A stretch of DNA of 64,000 bases from Vitis vinifera. Lineage: Eukaryota; Streptophyta; Magnoliopsida; Vitales; Vitaceae. Under the pieces are notes generated by a model that was not told where the DNA came from, ran no database searches, and saw only the letters and a program-made list of their open reading frames with translations. The stretch lies in contig NC_081815.1 in NCBI RefSeq assembly GCF_030704535.1, positions 19,552,001-19,616,000 on the forward strand, read 5' to 3'. Below, in pieces: positions 1-10,797 of the stretch. A program made the position numbers and the translations under genes. Every line of letters starts with the position of its first letter. Position 1 is the stretch's first letter.

Positions 1-635
1 GTAGATACTTCCATTGAGATAAATCATTATCTGTCCATCTATCCTGATCAGATTCCAACGAACAAGGAAAAATATCAGAGACTAGTGGGGAAATTAATCT
101 ATTTGACCTATACTATTTAACTTGTCATATGCAGTTAGTGTTGTAAGTCAATTTATGCATAATTTGAGTGACCAACACATGAATGAAGTAAATTGTATCT
201 TGGCCGAAGTGAAATCCTTTCCAAGTAAAGGTATTTTGTTCTCCAAACATAGACATTTAGATATTGAGGATTACATAAACTCTAACTTTGTCAAATCCAG
301 ATTGAATAGAAAGTCTACTTCAGGGTATGTGTCATTTGTAGGAGGAAATTTAGTGACTTGAAGCAATAAGAAACAAAATGTGGTCTCATTGTCTAGTGCA
401 GGAGTTGAATACCAAGCATTCCATCGTGCAACTACGGAACTTGGCTAAGAATTCTTTTAGGCGAGCTTGGGTTTGGTCCTAAGAAACCTATGGTACTATT
501 TTGTGATGACACAATAGCTATTGAGATTGCAAATAATATGATACAATACGATTAGGCTAAGCGCATTGAACTTGACAGGAACTACATCAAGGATAACCTA
601 AATTTTGGCATGATAAAGGTTCCTTACATTAAGAG

Positions 636-1394
636 TGATGAACCTCATAACAGTCTCAAAACTAACTACCAAACTGCACCAGAATACTTCTCATCTGCAC
701 CAGATAACACTCCCATTTGTTACTTTGTTATAGCTTAACTAATGTACTTGTAAACTGTTACTTAGTTATCTCCTCTTCAAGAAATATATAATAGGATGTA
801 ATAGTGCAGAAAGTGATACAAGAATGAAAAGAAAACTTACTGCAAATCCAATTTCTTATATGGTATCAAAGCCATCGTCCATCCTCATCACCCAGATTTT
901 CTTTTAGCTAAATCCATGGCCAATTCCATCCAAAGTTCCAATCTGCAGCAATTACATGGTCCAGAAATCACCTCATCGCAACAGCTTAACATGATTCAGT
1001 CACTGCACATGCTGAATCATCCTCTTCCTGTTAAGCTAGATAGAAACAACTACATTCTTTGGAAAACTCAAATGGAGAACGTCATATATGCAAATGGATT
1101 CGAAGAACACATTGAAAGACTCAAACCTTGTCCTTCCCAGATGACTGTAACAGGTGAAGTTAACCCGGATTTTCTCACCTGGCGACGTTTCGATCACATG
1201 ATCCTGAGTTGGATCTTTTCTTCTCATCTGCACCAAATAACAGTCCCATTTGTTATTCTGTTATAACTTAACTAATGTACTTGTAAATTGTTACTTAGTT
1301 ATCTCCTCTTCAAGAAATATATAAATAGGTTGTAATACTGCAAAAAGTGATACAGGAATGAAAAGAAAACTTACTGCAAATCCAATTTCTTGTA
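636..1394 (+). mobile_element. Miniature copia-type LTR element with internal deletion, nested in the older copia
   Basis: The 5' LTR at 636-860 starts TG and ends TA. It is followed directly by a tRNA-iMet-type primer-binding site (TGGTATCAAAGC, 861-872) and a short gag ORF at 916-1216. The 3' LTR (about 1217-1394) lacks its first 80 or so bases; both LTRs share the block CTCATCTGCACCA and the end CCAATTTCTT. The 5-bp target duplication AAGAG occurs at 631-635 and 1395-1399. The homologous copia copy near 31,390 lacks this insert and gives the empty site. There is no pol, so the element depended on others to move. Confidence 0.85.
916..1266 (+). pseudogene. Truncated copia gag ORF
   Basis: The ORF is 116 codons and starts with MANSIQSSNLQQ. 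It contains the copia gag N-terminal signature, a motif like LDRNNYILWKTQMENVI at roughly residues 41-57, as in UBN2/gag-polypeptide families. After an ILSWIFSS stretch the frame runs into LTR sequence, so the last 15 or so residues are LTR-derived. Full copia gag is several hundred residues and continues into a zinc knuckle; both are missing here. The junction lies at a TTCTTCTCATCTG block resembling the LTR start, suggesting deletion through microhomology. Not expected to function alone. Confidence 0.75.
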
Positions 1395-1728
1395 AAGAGT
1401 ACAAATCATCTAGTGGATATGAAGACTCGTGTTGTTACTAGTAGTCCATTCTATGCATCATTATCCAAGTTGGGCATGTACGATATTTATACACCAACTT
1501 GAGGAGGAGAATCAACATATATTCACAACTATGATTTAAGTTAGAGCTATGATTTACACCTATAATTGGTTATATAGCTATGATTTATATAGTTGTATAT
1601 TATTTTGTATAATTTGTTATCTTAAAATAGTTTTGTATACCCTATATAAATACCCTTGAGATATATGAAAATATTTATTCAGTAATTTAAACATAAAACA
1701 TAATAAAAATGATGTCAAGTATCTATAT

Positions 1729-1731
<3 letters not shown>

Positions 1732-1787
<56 letters not shown>
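1732..1787. repeat. (TA)n microsatellite at the edge of the copia LTR
   Basis: About 28 uninterrupted TA units. In the second copy of this locus, the Tat-lineage element at 31,709-41,556 sits exactly at the corresponding TA-rich position. Confidence 0.95.
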
Positions 1788-1791
<4 letters not shown>

Positions 1792-3923
1792 ATAATGGAT
1801 GCCTCATCAAAACCATACCAAACTAGTGAAATTTGTGAACCCATCAACAAAAGTACAACTTAAGACTTGTTTGGGAGTGATTGTGATAAAAATATTTTTA
1901 ATCTATAAATATTTTATCAATAAATGCTTTTACGAAATGGGGACTAATTATAGTGAAAACAATTTTAAATATAACAATTTTGTTACAAATGTGTTCATGA
2001 AAACATAGTTAGTCTTTTGATATAAATAAAATAATAATAATTTACAGTGTTTTTAGTGATATGTTACATATAAAAAACCGATTTTCAAAGAAATATTTGT
2101 TAATTACTAATAAAAAATCATTCAAAGTGATTTTCTAAATTTTAAAAATTTTATCAAATGTCTAATATTTCTAAGAAAAATGCCTCCAATAATTAGAACT
2201 ACTCTTAGAATTACTTTGGTGCTTAAGTTAGTTGCTCCAAATCCAAACCCAGTTCAACTTACTATCTTATCAATAACCCTTGTTCTCATGGCCGCAAGTT
2301 CTTATTCATCTTTGATTTCTTTAGCTTAAACCATGACATAACACAGCAATATCCAAACTCCTTGTTGAATCGATTTTTCAGTTTAACCTCACGAGATTCC
2401 CCAATGCCCTCTTTGACCCATTTTCAGTCTTTAGCCAACTTGGCTCAAATAAATGTAGGAAAATAATAGAATTTGAGATCTTTTTATAAATTCATTAACT
2501 ATGTTGTGCTAGCCAAATGTTTAATGCAAATAATGTTAGTTTAAGAACACAAAGAGGAAATAATTACACAAAAGTACGCTAGATTTTAACATGATTTGAC
2601 TAACCATGCTTACATCCATGAATGAAAGAAAATATTTTCACTATATCATAGAGAATATTACAAAGGATAAAACCAAATCCAACTATTAGGCTCCAAAACA
2701 TCACATATTTCCACACTCCTCGTATCCACACCTTAGATCACAAGCCTCTCACTTCATTGCATGTCTCCCATTCTTCCTCACATCTCTATTCACTTCGTAT
2801 AATTTTTACAAGCACATCTCCTTCTCATAACATTTTCCTTTTATGACGTAGAATATTTATAAAAATATTTTTATATTACAACTTTCCTTATTCTATAAGG
2901 AAATCTAATATTACAATAATATATCAACTTAGAAAATATTTTATACAATACTCTTTACAAATCTATTCTAATTAAAAATTTAGGACACTTTCCAAAAAAG
3001 TGTTAAATTGATTCATCAATCATTAATTTAGTCACTTTCGTCCTTACAATCAAACCTTTGACACAATCAAACCTATGACTCTAAAACTGTGGATCAAGTA
3101 GCTCAAAATTAAACCATGACAATAATATCATAAATAAGATCTAGACCAACTTCATTTCAATAATAATTCCATCATAAACAAAAGAAGGGATTATGCATGT
3201 ACCACATGAAAATCTTCCATATTCATATTCTCTTGTGAATAAATGTATAAATCTAAGGCTACTGTGACCTCATTCATGGCATATCTTTTCATTTTGTCTC
3301 TACTTGTTAAAGAAAATGAACACGTGCCTAAGAATCCATTTCATGACTTTCATTATACCTCATTCAAGACTACTCATGCGCATCTTTGTGATTAGCCTAT
3401 ATTAATTTTGATTGAATTAGCAATTTCATTCTCTTATACGGCTAAGCATAGTTTAGTGCACTCTTTTAATAATCATAAGAGATACAGACTCCAATTTCCA
3501 TCTTATATTCCTAAAGTTACTTTAAACAAAACACAATCATTGTTAGAGTAATAAGAGTGATAGAGAAATACAAATAATTGCAAAGAAGATAAAATTTGAG
3601 AGAATTAAAAATTTATTGTGTTTCACCACTCTCTCTTGTTCAAGTATTACTTAACCTCAATAGAAAATTTATTGAAAATTACATGCTGATACTTACCTCA
3701 ATAGAAATCCTTAATAATAAAATATAGAAACCTTATAGGAGTTGACGACTCGAAAATGTAAACTAAAATAATCACTCAACATAAAATATTCTTCTAGAAA
3801 ATGTAAACTAAAATAATAACTCAACATAAAATATTCTTCTCGAAAATATAAACTAAAATAATCACTCAAAATAAAATATTCTTTCTGAACTTTTTAACGT
3901 CCTGACGAACACCATTGAGGCAG
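1788..3923. other. Intergenic DNA 3' of the VvGT5-like gene; part of segmental duplication copy A
   Basis: No gene is visible. The stretch is colinear with 41,567-43,017, starting with GATGCCTCATCAAAA in both copies. About 1860-2215 looks like an old non-autonomous DNA transposon (TTTGGGAGTGATT near the start, ACTCTTAGAATTAC near the end) present in both copies, so it predates the duplication. A block at about 2450-3010 has no counterpart in copy B and is either an insertion here or a deletion there. Confidence 0.7.
3752..3886. repeat. Three-unit, 45-bp minisatellite just 3' of the VvGT5-like gene
   Basis: Units start at about 3752, 3797 and 3842 with GAAAATGTAAACTAAAATAA and end with AAAATATTCTTCT. 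Copy B (about 42,905-42,940) holds a single unit, so the expansion happened in this copy after the duplication. Confidence 0.85.
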
Positions 3924-6894
3924 CTACTTATTGGTGTCCAAAGGTAACTTAGATGTTGTGATTACCTCCAACAAATGACCTAAATTTTGAGTTGAGCTCC
4001 CGTTTGGTTCAACAGCCCTTCTAGCAAGCTCTTTTAGGACCCCAATTTTCTCTCTCATTTTCTTCCCTTCATGGGACAAAATTAGTCCCAAAGCACTCAT
4101 TACTCCCCTTTTTGTGAGGATCCCTCCCTCAACTCCTATACCAATCCCCCATACATCCTGTACCATCCGCCTGTTAAGACGTTGATCTCCAAAGAATGGC
4201 CTGCAGATCATGGGCACACCACCAACTATACTCTCAGTCACCGAGTTCCAACCGCTATGAGTAATAAACACTGCAACTGAGGCATGTGCTAAGACCTGAG
4301 GCTGGGGTGCCCACGAAACTACTTTTCCATGAGCGGTCGTCCTCTCTAGAAATCCTTTTGGTAAATTGTTCATTGCATGCTCCCTAAGAGACCAAAGAAA
4401 CGGTATCCCAGTTGCTTCTAGGGCTTCTGCCAATGCTACAATCTCGTTGGGTGGTGGTGTTGCTATGCTTCCAAAACTAACATATGCCACTGACGCTTCT
4501 TTTTTATTGTCCAACCATGGCAGGCAGCCACTGGCGTCCAATATCAGCGGTGGTGGTGAAGATAGGTCAAAAGGACCAACAGTAAGAACTTTTTGGAGCT
4601 TGGACTTGAGATCATTTGTGACAATGGTCGGCTCTAGTTCTTCAAAGGAATTTGTGGCAACAATGGTTGCTCGTGGCAGCATGAGCCCCATTTTATGCAA
4701 CATGCATGCGAAGGGAGATTCTGTGTCCCCGAAAACCATTCCTTCAGGTAGGTCTTCAACCTTTATTGCTGAGAATCCTGGGATGAAATCAAGGGTTTGG
4801 TCTTGCACCTGCCCTGTAATAGGCGAATAGCTGCATTAATTCATATTAATTGACGGACGTCACTGATCAAGATGAATGACAAACAAAAAAAAATGCTTTC
4901 TATGAGAAAAATAATAACTGGGTATTTGCAGTAACTTGAAATCACAACAAGAAAATGGTCATTTTAATTGGAATATGTTTCATATGTAAAAAACTGGTCA
5001 TGAAAAAAATAATTTGGCAATCTTAGAAATTGTTGAAGGAAATATTCAAGGAGATACCCAAAATCAAGCATGTAAAGGGCAAGAAGGCACTCCCATCAAT
5101 ATTTCTATAAATCTAGAGAATATATTTGATTTTTGTAGGAATATTCTTTATTTCTTTTCATAAATAACTCATTTATATTTTTGTATAAAGTTCCAAATGA
5201 AGTAATAGAAATAACAACTTCCATTACCAATACACAGAGTTATAAACTTGCATGCCAAAATGTGTCTTCCCCAAATATAGAACTTGGACTCGGTATTCAG
5301 TCATTTCACCGTCCAATATCTCTTTATGGGTTTAGTGATGCTAATTGGGTAGGTTATCCCACTACACCACATGTTATTGTGTCTTTACTTGAGCCAATTG
5401 CACCTCTTGATGTTCAAAGAAACAACCAAAGCACCGAGGCAGAGTATCTTTGGCCTTCTATGCAATTGAGTTGACTCAGATTACTTATCTCCTATGAGAT
5501 ATTGGAGTGTCCCTCCCTAAATCACCATAATTATTTTGTGTTAATGTTAGTGTTCTTTACATGCTCGATAATCCTATGTTTCATGTTTGTTCTAAATATG
5601 TTGAGCTTAATTATCATTTTGTACGAGAGAACCTATGGGCACTCTTTTCACTTGCTATATTTCCATACATTCCCAACTTGTTCATATTTTTATCAAATCT
5701 TTGTAAAATGACATCTTCACCATGTTTTGGGATAAGTTAGGTGTTTATATTTATTACTCCTCTAACTTGAGGGGTATGTTAAATGAAATATTTAAGGAGA
5801 TACAAAGAATCAAAATTCAAGGAAATGTACAAAATCAAGCGCATAAATGGTATGAAGACACCTAATCAATATTTCCATAAATCTGAAAAAAATTAAATAT
5901 TAACAATATTTGGTATTCATACTGTTTGATTTTCTTAATTTTAGGATATCTTCTTGTAGATATTTTTGTTACAAATATTCTTTATTTCTTTCCGTATATG
6001 ACTCATCTACATTTTGTATAAAGTTCTAAAGAAAGTACTGGAAATCAATTGTTGTCAATATTTGATTTTTTTAGATGTGCCTCCTTGAATATTTTCTTCA
6101 ACAAAATGTTTTACATACTCCATTTGAAAATTAGAAAAATGATACATTAATTTCTGAACTATTTCTCTTAGTTATTGCTTCTCCAAGATATGCTATAGCA
6201 TTTCCACTAGCATAACAACCTCCAATTTTAAGTTATTAAAGAAACTAAAACATTTAGGTAGTAAAGAAACTAAAAGCAAGAGGTGATATTACTGATATGA
6301 CTGATGATAAGTGAAAATAAGGGGGGAAAGGCAAGGATGATGATAATTTTGTAGTTTGACATAAGAAAAAACTTGAAAAAGAGCACACAAAAGTCTTCTC
6401 ATACCCGCAACTCCCACTGCTTCCCGGATAGCATCAGTATAAATGTGGACGGAGAGTGAGTAAAGCGCAGCAGTCCTAATTGCCACCCACGGAACCCCCA
6501 TTTCCTCAGCCATATCAGCAGTGAACCACAAAAAGACATCACTCACCAGGCAACTTATCTTCCTTCCAATGTCCTTCTCAGCCACTTCCAAAGCATCACG
6601 AAAGTTCCCAGGCGTCGCCTTCAAGAACATCTCGATGCGTGCCAGGGGGTTTGCTGAAAGCACAAGGTCCTCTGGCACGCCGTCTGCTACATCATAAACT
6701 CTTAGATTGTGAATACCGTGGGGACTTTGAGCAGAGGAGATGGAGCTGTTGGCCTTGGGAGTGTTGAAGAAGGAGAAGATGGTGGTGGGTGCGGCAGATG
6801 CTAGTCTGCGCAGGAGTTTTAAGAGGGTAGCTGTATGGGTGGGGAACCCTAATACTGCAACATGCCTGTCCATGGAGCTGGCGGTGGTAGTCAT
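3924..6894 (-). CDS. GT5: Family-1 UDP-glycosyltransferase, flavonol 3-O-glucuronosyltransferase type (VvGT5-like), two exons
   Basis: Exon 1 is 6405-6894, the intron 4814-6404 (GT donor at 6404-6403, TTACAG acceptor), exon 2 3924-4813. The spliced protein is 459 residues, the usual family length. Catalytic His20 and Asp119 (CLVSD) are present. The C-terminal PSPG donor-binding box runs from WAPQPQVLAH to FFGDQ (last Gln at 374) but has HSGWNS where HCGWNS is usual. Position 140 is Arg, the residue reported to direct VvGT5 to UDP-glucuronic acid, and position 19 is Thr. Such enzymes act in the cytosol and glycosylate the flavonol 3-hydroxyl. The start is supported by alignment with the second copy and by lack of an upstream in-frame Met. 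A TATA-like TTTAATATT lies at 6936-6944. The intron carries a copia remnant. The paralogue is at 43,018-48,071. Confidence 0.88.
5031..6103 (+). mobile_element. Internally deleted copia element inside the glycosyltransferase intron
   Basis: A copia RNase H fragment (LYGFSDANWVGYP, then NQSTEAEY) lies at about 5245-5475 on the plus strand. It is flanked by related LTR-like stretches at about 5031-5215 and 5775-6040, both containing AAGGAGATAC and TTGTATAAAGTTC. The RNase H has stops. The extreme ends are a near-perfect 23-bp inverted repeat (5031-5053 and 6081-6103), unusual for an LTR element. A related fragment is in the second gene's intron at about 46,216-46,960, so the insertion predates the gene duplication. 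Confidence 0.7.
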
Positions 6895-8032
6895 GGCTTG
6901 CTGGTGATTCTGTGAGTTATGGGGCGAGGTGAGGCTTTAATATTGGGGATGATGAAAGGTAATTTTTAGGCGCTCATTGTGGCGGCCTATGGCACCACAG
7001 ACTCGGTTGTGGACATGAATGGTCCGTGCTTAGTGCATTAAATTTGCAAATGGCTTCTGTTCACATTGGAAACTTTTTCCAATTTTAAGCATTTTTTTAT
7101 AAATTTTGGACTAAAAATGTTTTTTAGTATTTATTTTTAAAATGTGATGATTTTTGGGAACAAATTCAGGTATTTTAAACATTTTTTATGGTATTTTAGA
7201 AAATAATTAGAAATACAAAAAAGAAAAAAAAAAAAAAAACTCCCTTATATAATTTTGAGTTCCAACGTGAGATTCACTGACTGTGCCATCCTCTATCCAA
7301 ATAATTAGAAATACAAAAAAACTCCCTTATATAATTTTTAACATTTTTTATGGTATTTTAGAAAATAATTAGAAATAAAAAAAAAAAAAAAAAAACCCTC
7401 CCTTATATAACTTTGAGTTCCAACGTGAGATTCACTGGCTGTGCCATCCTCTATCCAAATAATTTATTTTGTTGTTTTCTTTGATTGAGATTTAGAATCA
7501 ATATCCCGGGGAACTGTTCCTTACTGAGTCACCTATGGGCATCTCGGAGTCCACTACATACATTTATCCGTCAGTCACTGTTATTGTGATACCCGATTGC
7601 AACTTTTCAATATTTAAGGTGTTATTTGTTTTTTCGATTGAATATTTAACTTTTTTTAATTTAATTAAAAGTAATTTATAGACATCAATTAATATAATTA
7701 AATTAAATTTATTGATAATAACATCACTTTAGTTATATTGGTTAATATCATCAAAGTCGTTTTAACTGAATAGAAATAATCAAATATTTTGATTTTTTTT
7801 ATTCAGTCAAAAAACAAAAACTACCTAAGTTATTGTATTTCGATTTTTCATCTTTTTATAGACAAAGATATATCTATTTTTATCATAGAAATATTGGTAG
7901 TTGAATTTTAGGAATATATCAAAAAATATCAATCAAAATATTGAGGGAGCTGAGAAAAACTCTAACAAATAATAATACATATTTTTAAGTTATTTTATTA
8001 AAAGAAAATAATACATAAATTAAAAATAGTGG
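6764..8032. repeat. Tandem duplication unit 1: 5' part of exon 1 plus upstream region of the VvGT5-like gene
   Basis: The unit runs from inside exon 1 (first 44 or so codons) through the start codon and about 1.1 kb of upstream DNA. It is followed head-to-tail by unit 2 at 8033. The junction shows GGTTGAA microhomology (exon GTTGAAGAAGG against TAGTGGTTGAA at the far end). Unit 1 also has an internal repeat of about 140 bp at 7160-7450 (AACTCCCTTATATAA, then GTTCCAACGTGAGATTCACT, twice), which unit 2 lacks. Confidence 0.9.
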
Positions 8033-8162
8033 TTGAAGAAGGAGAAGATGGTGGTGGGTGCGGCAGATGCTAGTCTGCGCAGGAGTTTTAAGAGGGTAGC
8101 TGTATGGGTGGGGACCCTAATACTGCAACATGCCTGTCCATGGATCTGGCGGTGGTAGTCAT
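8033..8162 (-). pseudogene. Truncated duplicate of glycosyltransferase exon 1 (start codon plus ~43 codons)
   Basis: Reads M-T-T-T-A-R-S-M-D-R-H-V-A-V-L-G from 8162. A one-base deletion (GGGGACCC for GGGGAACCC on the plus strand, near 8111-8118) then breaks the frame, and the sequence stops at the duplication junction with no splice donor. It cannot encode enzyme. A transcript started here would run into the intact gene. Confidence 0.85.
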
Positions 8163-9127
8163 GGCTTGCTGGTGATTCAGTGAGTTTTGGGGCGAGGTGA
8201 GGCTTTAATGTTGGGGATGATGAATGGTAATTTTTAGGCGCTCATTATGGCGGCCTATGGCACCACAGACTCTGTTGTGGACATGAATGGTCCGTGCTTA
8301 GTGCATTAAATTTGCAAATGGCTTCTGTTCACATTGGAAACTTTTTCCAATTTTAAACATTTTTTTTTATAAATTTTGGACTAAAAATGTTTTTTAGTAT
8401 TTATTTTTAAAATGTGATGATTTTTGGGAACAAATTTAAGGTATTTTAAACATTTTTATGGTATTTTAGAAAATAATTTGAAATACAAAAAAAAAAAAAA
8501 AAAAAACTCCCTTGTATAATTTTGAGTTCCAACATGAGATTCACTGGCTGTGCCATCCTCTATCCAAATAATTTATTCTGTTGTCTTCTTTGATTGAGAT
8601 TTAGAATCAATATCCCAGGGAACTGTCCCATACTGAGCCACCAGTGGGCATCCACTTGGAGTCCACTACATGCATTTATACGTCAGTCACTGTTATTGTG
8701 AATACCCGATTACAACTTTTCGATATTTAAGGTGTTCTTTGTTTTTCGATTGAATATTTGACTTTTTTTTATACAATTAAAAGTAATTTATAGACATCAG
8801 TTAACATAATTAAATTAAAGCTTATTGATAATAACATCATTTTAATTATGTTGATTAATATCATCAATATACTTTTAGAGGAATAGAAATAACCTAATAT
8901 TTTGACTTTTTTTATTCAATCAAAAAACAAACACTATCTAAGTTATTGCATTTCAATTTTTCATTTTTTATATATAAGGATATATTGGTTTTTATCACAG
9001 AAATATTCGTAGTTGAATTTAGGAATATATCTAAAAATATCAATCAAAATATTGAGGGAGCTAATAAAAACTCTAATAAGTTATTTTATTAAAAGAAAAT
9101 AATATATAAATTAAATATAGTGGTTGA
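8033..9127. repeat. Tandem duplication unit 2 of the VvGT5-like upstream region
   Basis: Colinear with unit 1 from TTGAAGAAGGAGAAG to AAATATAGTGGTTGAA at 9127. It is shorter than unit 1 because it lacks the internal repeat. It puts a second copy of the gene's promoter and 5' exon about 1.27 kb upstream in the same orientation. Confidence 0.9.
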
Positions 9128-10206
9128 AACTTTTATTAAGAATGGGAAGAATTTATCAAGAAAAAGATAATTAATAGCTTTAAAAAATGAGAAATAATTA
9201 ATAACTTTGAAAAAAGGGAGATAATTAGTGACTTTAAAAAGATTAAGAATTTTCATTTCGGGGGAAATTTTTTTTTTTTTTATTGTTTTACTTCCTTAAC
9301 AATGTTCAATGCATAAGTGTAGCTTCTTACCATCTTGTTTTGCGTCTTGATTATATTTTATCCCACACAATGCTTTACCTTTGGAAAAGTTATTTCTATG
9401 TGTACAAAATATAGGATTGGGAGATGCGTGCATTATCTTCCATCCAATCTTTTTTAGATGAGCATACTTGAGTGTTAAGCAAACTTCATTATGACAGTTT
9501 GGATGTGTTTATGTAACGATGTTTGGTTACCAAATTGTCAAAAGGAAGATAGTTAAGACAATAAGTCTACGTTGTATCTTGACAATTTTGTTCCAATTAT
9601 TTTTAAAATTATGAAACTTTTATCTAATAAGATAGGGTTGAATTGGAAATTTTAATTGAGTTAAAATATTTTAATTATTTAGAAAAAAAAATTAAATTGA
9701 GAAGTTAAAAAAAAAAATCTTTTCAAATAATAAAAATAATTTAGAAATGAATTTTAAATTAAGGATTTAAAATTAAAATTTTTAAATGAAAAGTTTTTTC
9801 AAATCTTTTTAATTTAAAATATGAAATTTAATAACTTGCTTGATTAGGAAAAACCAATAGAATTGGAATCAATTTAGAAATCATATTTTATAAAAACATA
9901 ATTTAAAAACTTAATGGTTTTAAAAAGATTCGGAGAGATTTTGCTATGATCCAAATGTAATCATATACTTGAATGATCTAGTTATAAATTTAGTACTATT
10001 ATAGATATTTGATACTACATATATATCAGCTTGCGAGATAAAATGAAGTTATTTCAACACATAAACCATTACATGTTAAGGGGAAACACCCCACTCATCA
10101 ACTCACTTACACATTGAGAATCAACTACTACAATAAACGTTCCAAAAAAAACCCACTACTAATAAGGCATTAAACACATGATGACATGTCTTATCAGAAA
10201 TACAAA
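9128..10206. other. AT-rich intergenic DNA
   Basis: Poly-T and poly-A tracts and simple AT-rich repeats. No gene, RNA gene or recognisable element end is seen. Confidence 0.6.
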
Positions 10207-10797
10207 TCAGAGTTTCACCCTAGTACCCTCGAACTTCTCCTTGGTGATTCGATCTAAACACTCCACCATCTCAGTAGTTAAATGATTCTTCCAATCTCCG
10301 ACCTTACCTCTTCTGAAATATACATCATTTGCACGCACACGGGTTGGGGAAGCGGCCAGTGTTCCAATCTTATTCACCTCCAAATTGCTCAAGTTCTCAA
10401 AACTGCACAACCTTATCATTTTGTGTACCACGCCTTCTTGGTCATCCTCCAAAGAGAAAGGCTGCCCCATGAATTCGGCTAGTGTCTTGACATGGACAAT
10501 AGGCTCAGTCTGCAGGTCCTCATATCTCAACAATAGCACCCTATGAGGCCATTCTAATCTTGCTTTCCAGTACCCTAAAACATGATCCCAGTATGGTCCA
10601 TGTCCCGAAAACCCTTTAGCAAAATGCTCAAATGCCACCTCTTAGGAAAGGGGTGGCAATTCCTTGGGTCTCACCTTACTTGCAACTTTCCACAAGGAAA
10701 CTAGCACATCTTTTGGATTGCGATACACGTAAACAATTTTGCAACCTAAAGCTAATATGGAGCTTGATAATGAAGTAAAAAAAAAAAAATATGGGTG

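Larger units (their letters stand above)
1..1731 (+). mobile_element. Decayed Ty1/copia element, 3' part (RT end, RNase H, 3' LTR)
   Basis: Translation in shifting frames gives the end of a copia polyprotein: a YQRLVGKLIYLTYT-like stretch at about 75-115, SYAVSVVSQFM near 125, and the RNase H region (KSTSGYVSFVGGNLVT, then VSLSS and a VEYQA-like block) to about 480. Several stops and frameshifts show it is dead. The 3' end is interrupted at 636-1394 by a small LTR element. After it, the copia tail resumes (VDMKTRVV, then a purine-rich GAGGAGGAG tract at about 1500) and runs into an AT-rich LTR to about 1720. The same fragment recurs at 28,623-31,708, so it is part of the segmental duplication that also carries the glycosyltransferases. 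Confidence 0.8.

Noticed and set aside
3924..4813. Treating exon 2 alone as a single-exon gene starting at the GTG at 4808
   Set aside because: The splice acceptor just upstream and the in-phase exon 1 give a full 459-residue family protein.
4366..4830. 154-codon plus-strand ORF opposite the VvGT5-like exon 2 (and its twin at 43,460-43,954)
   Set aside because: Mirror of the conserved glycosyltransferase frame; no independent signature.
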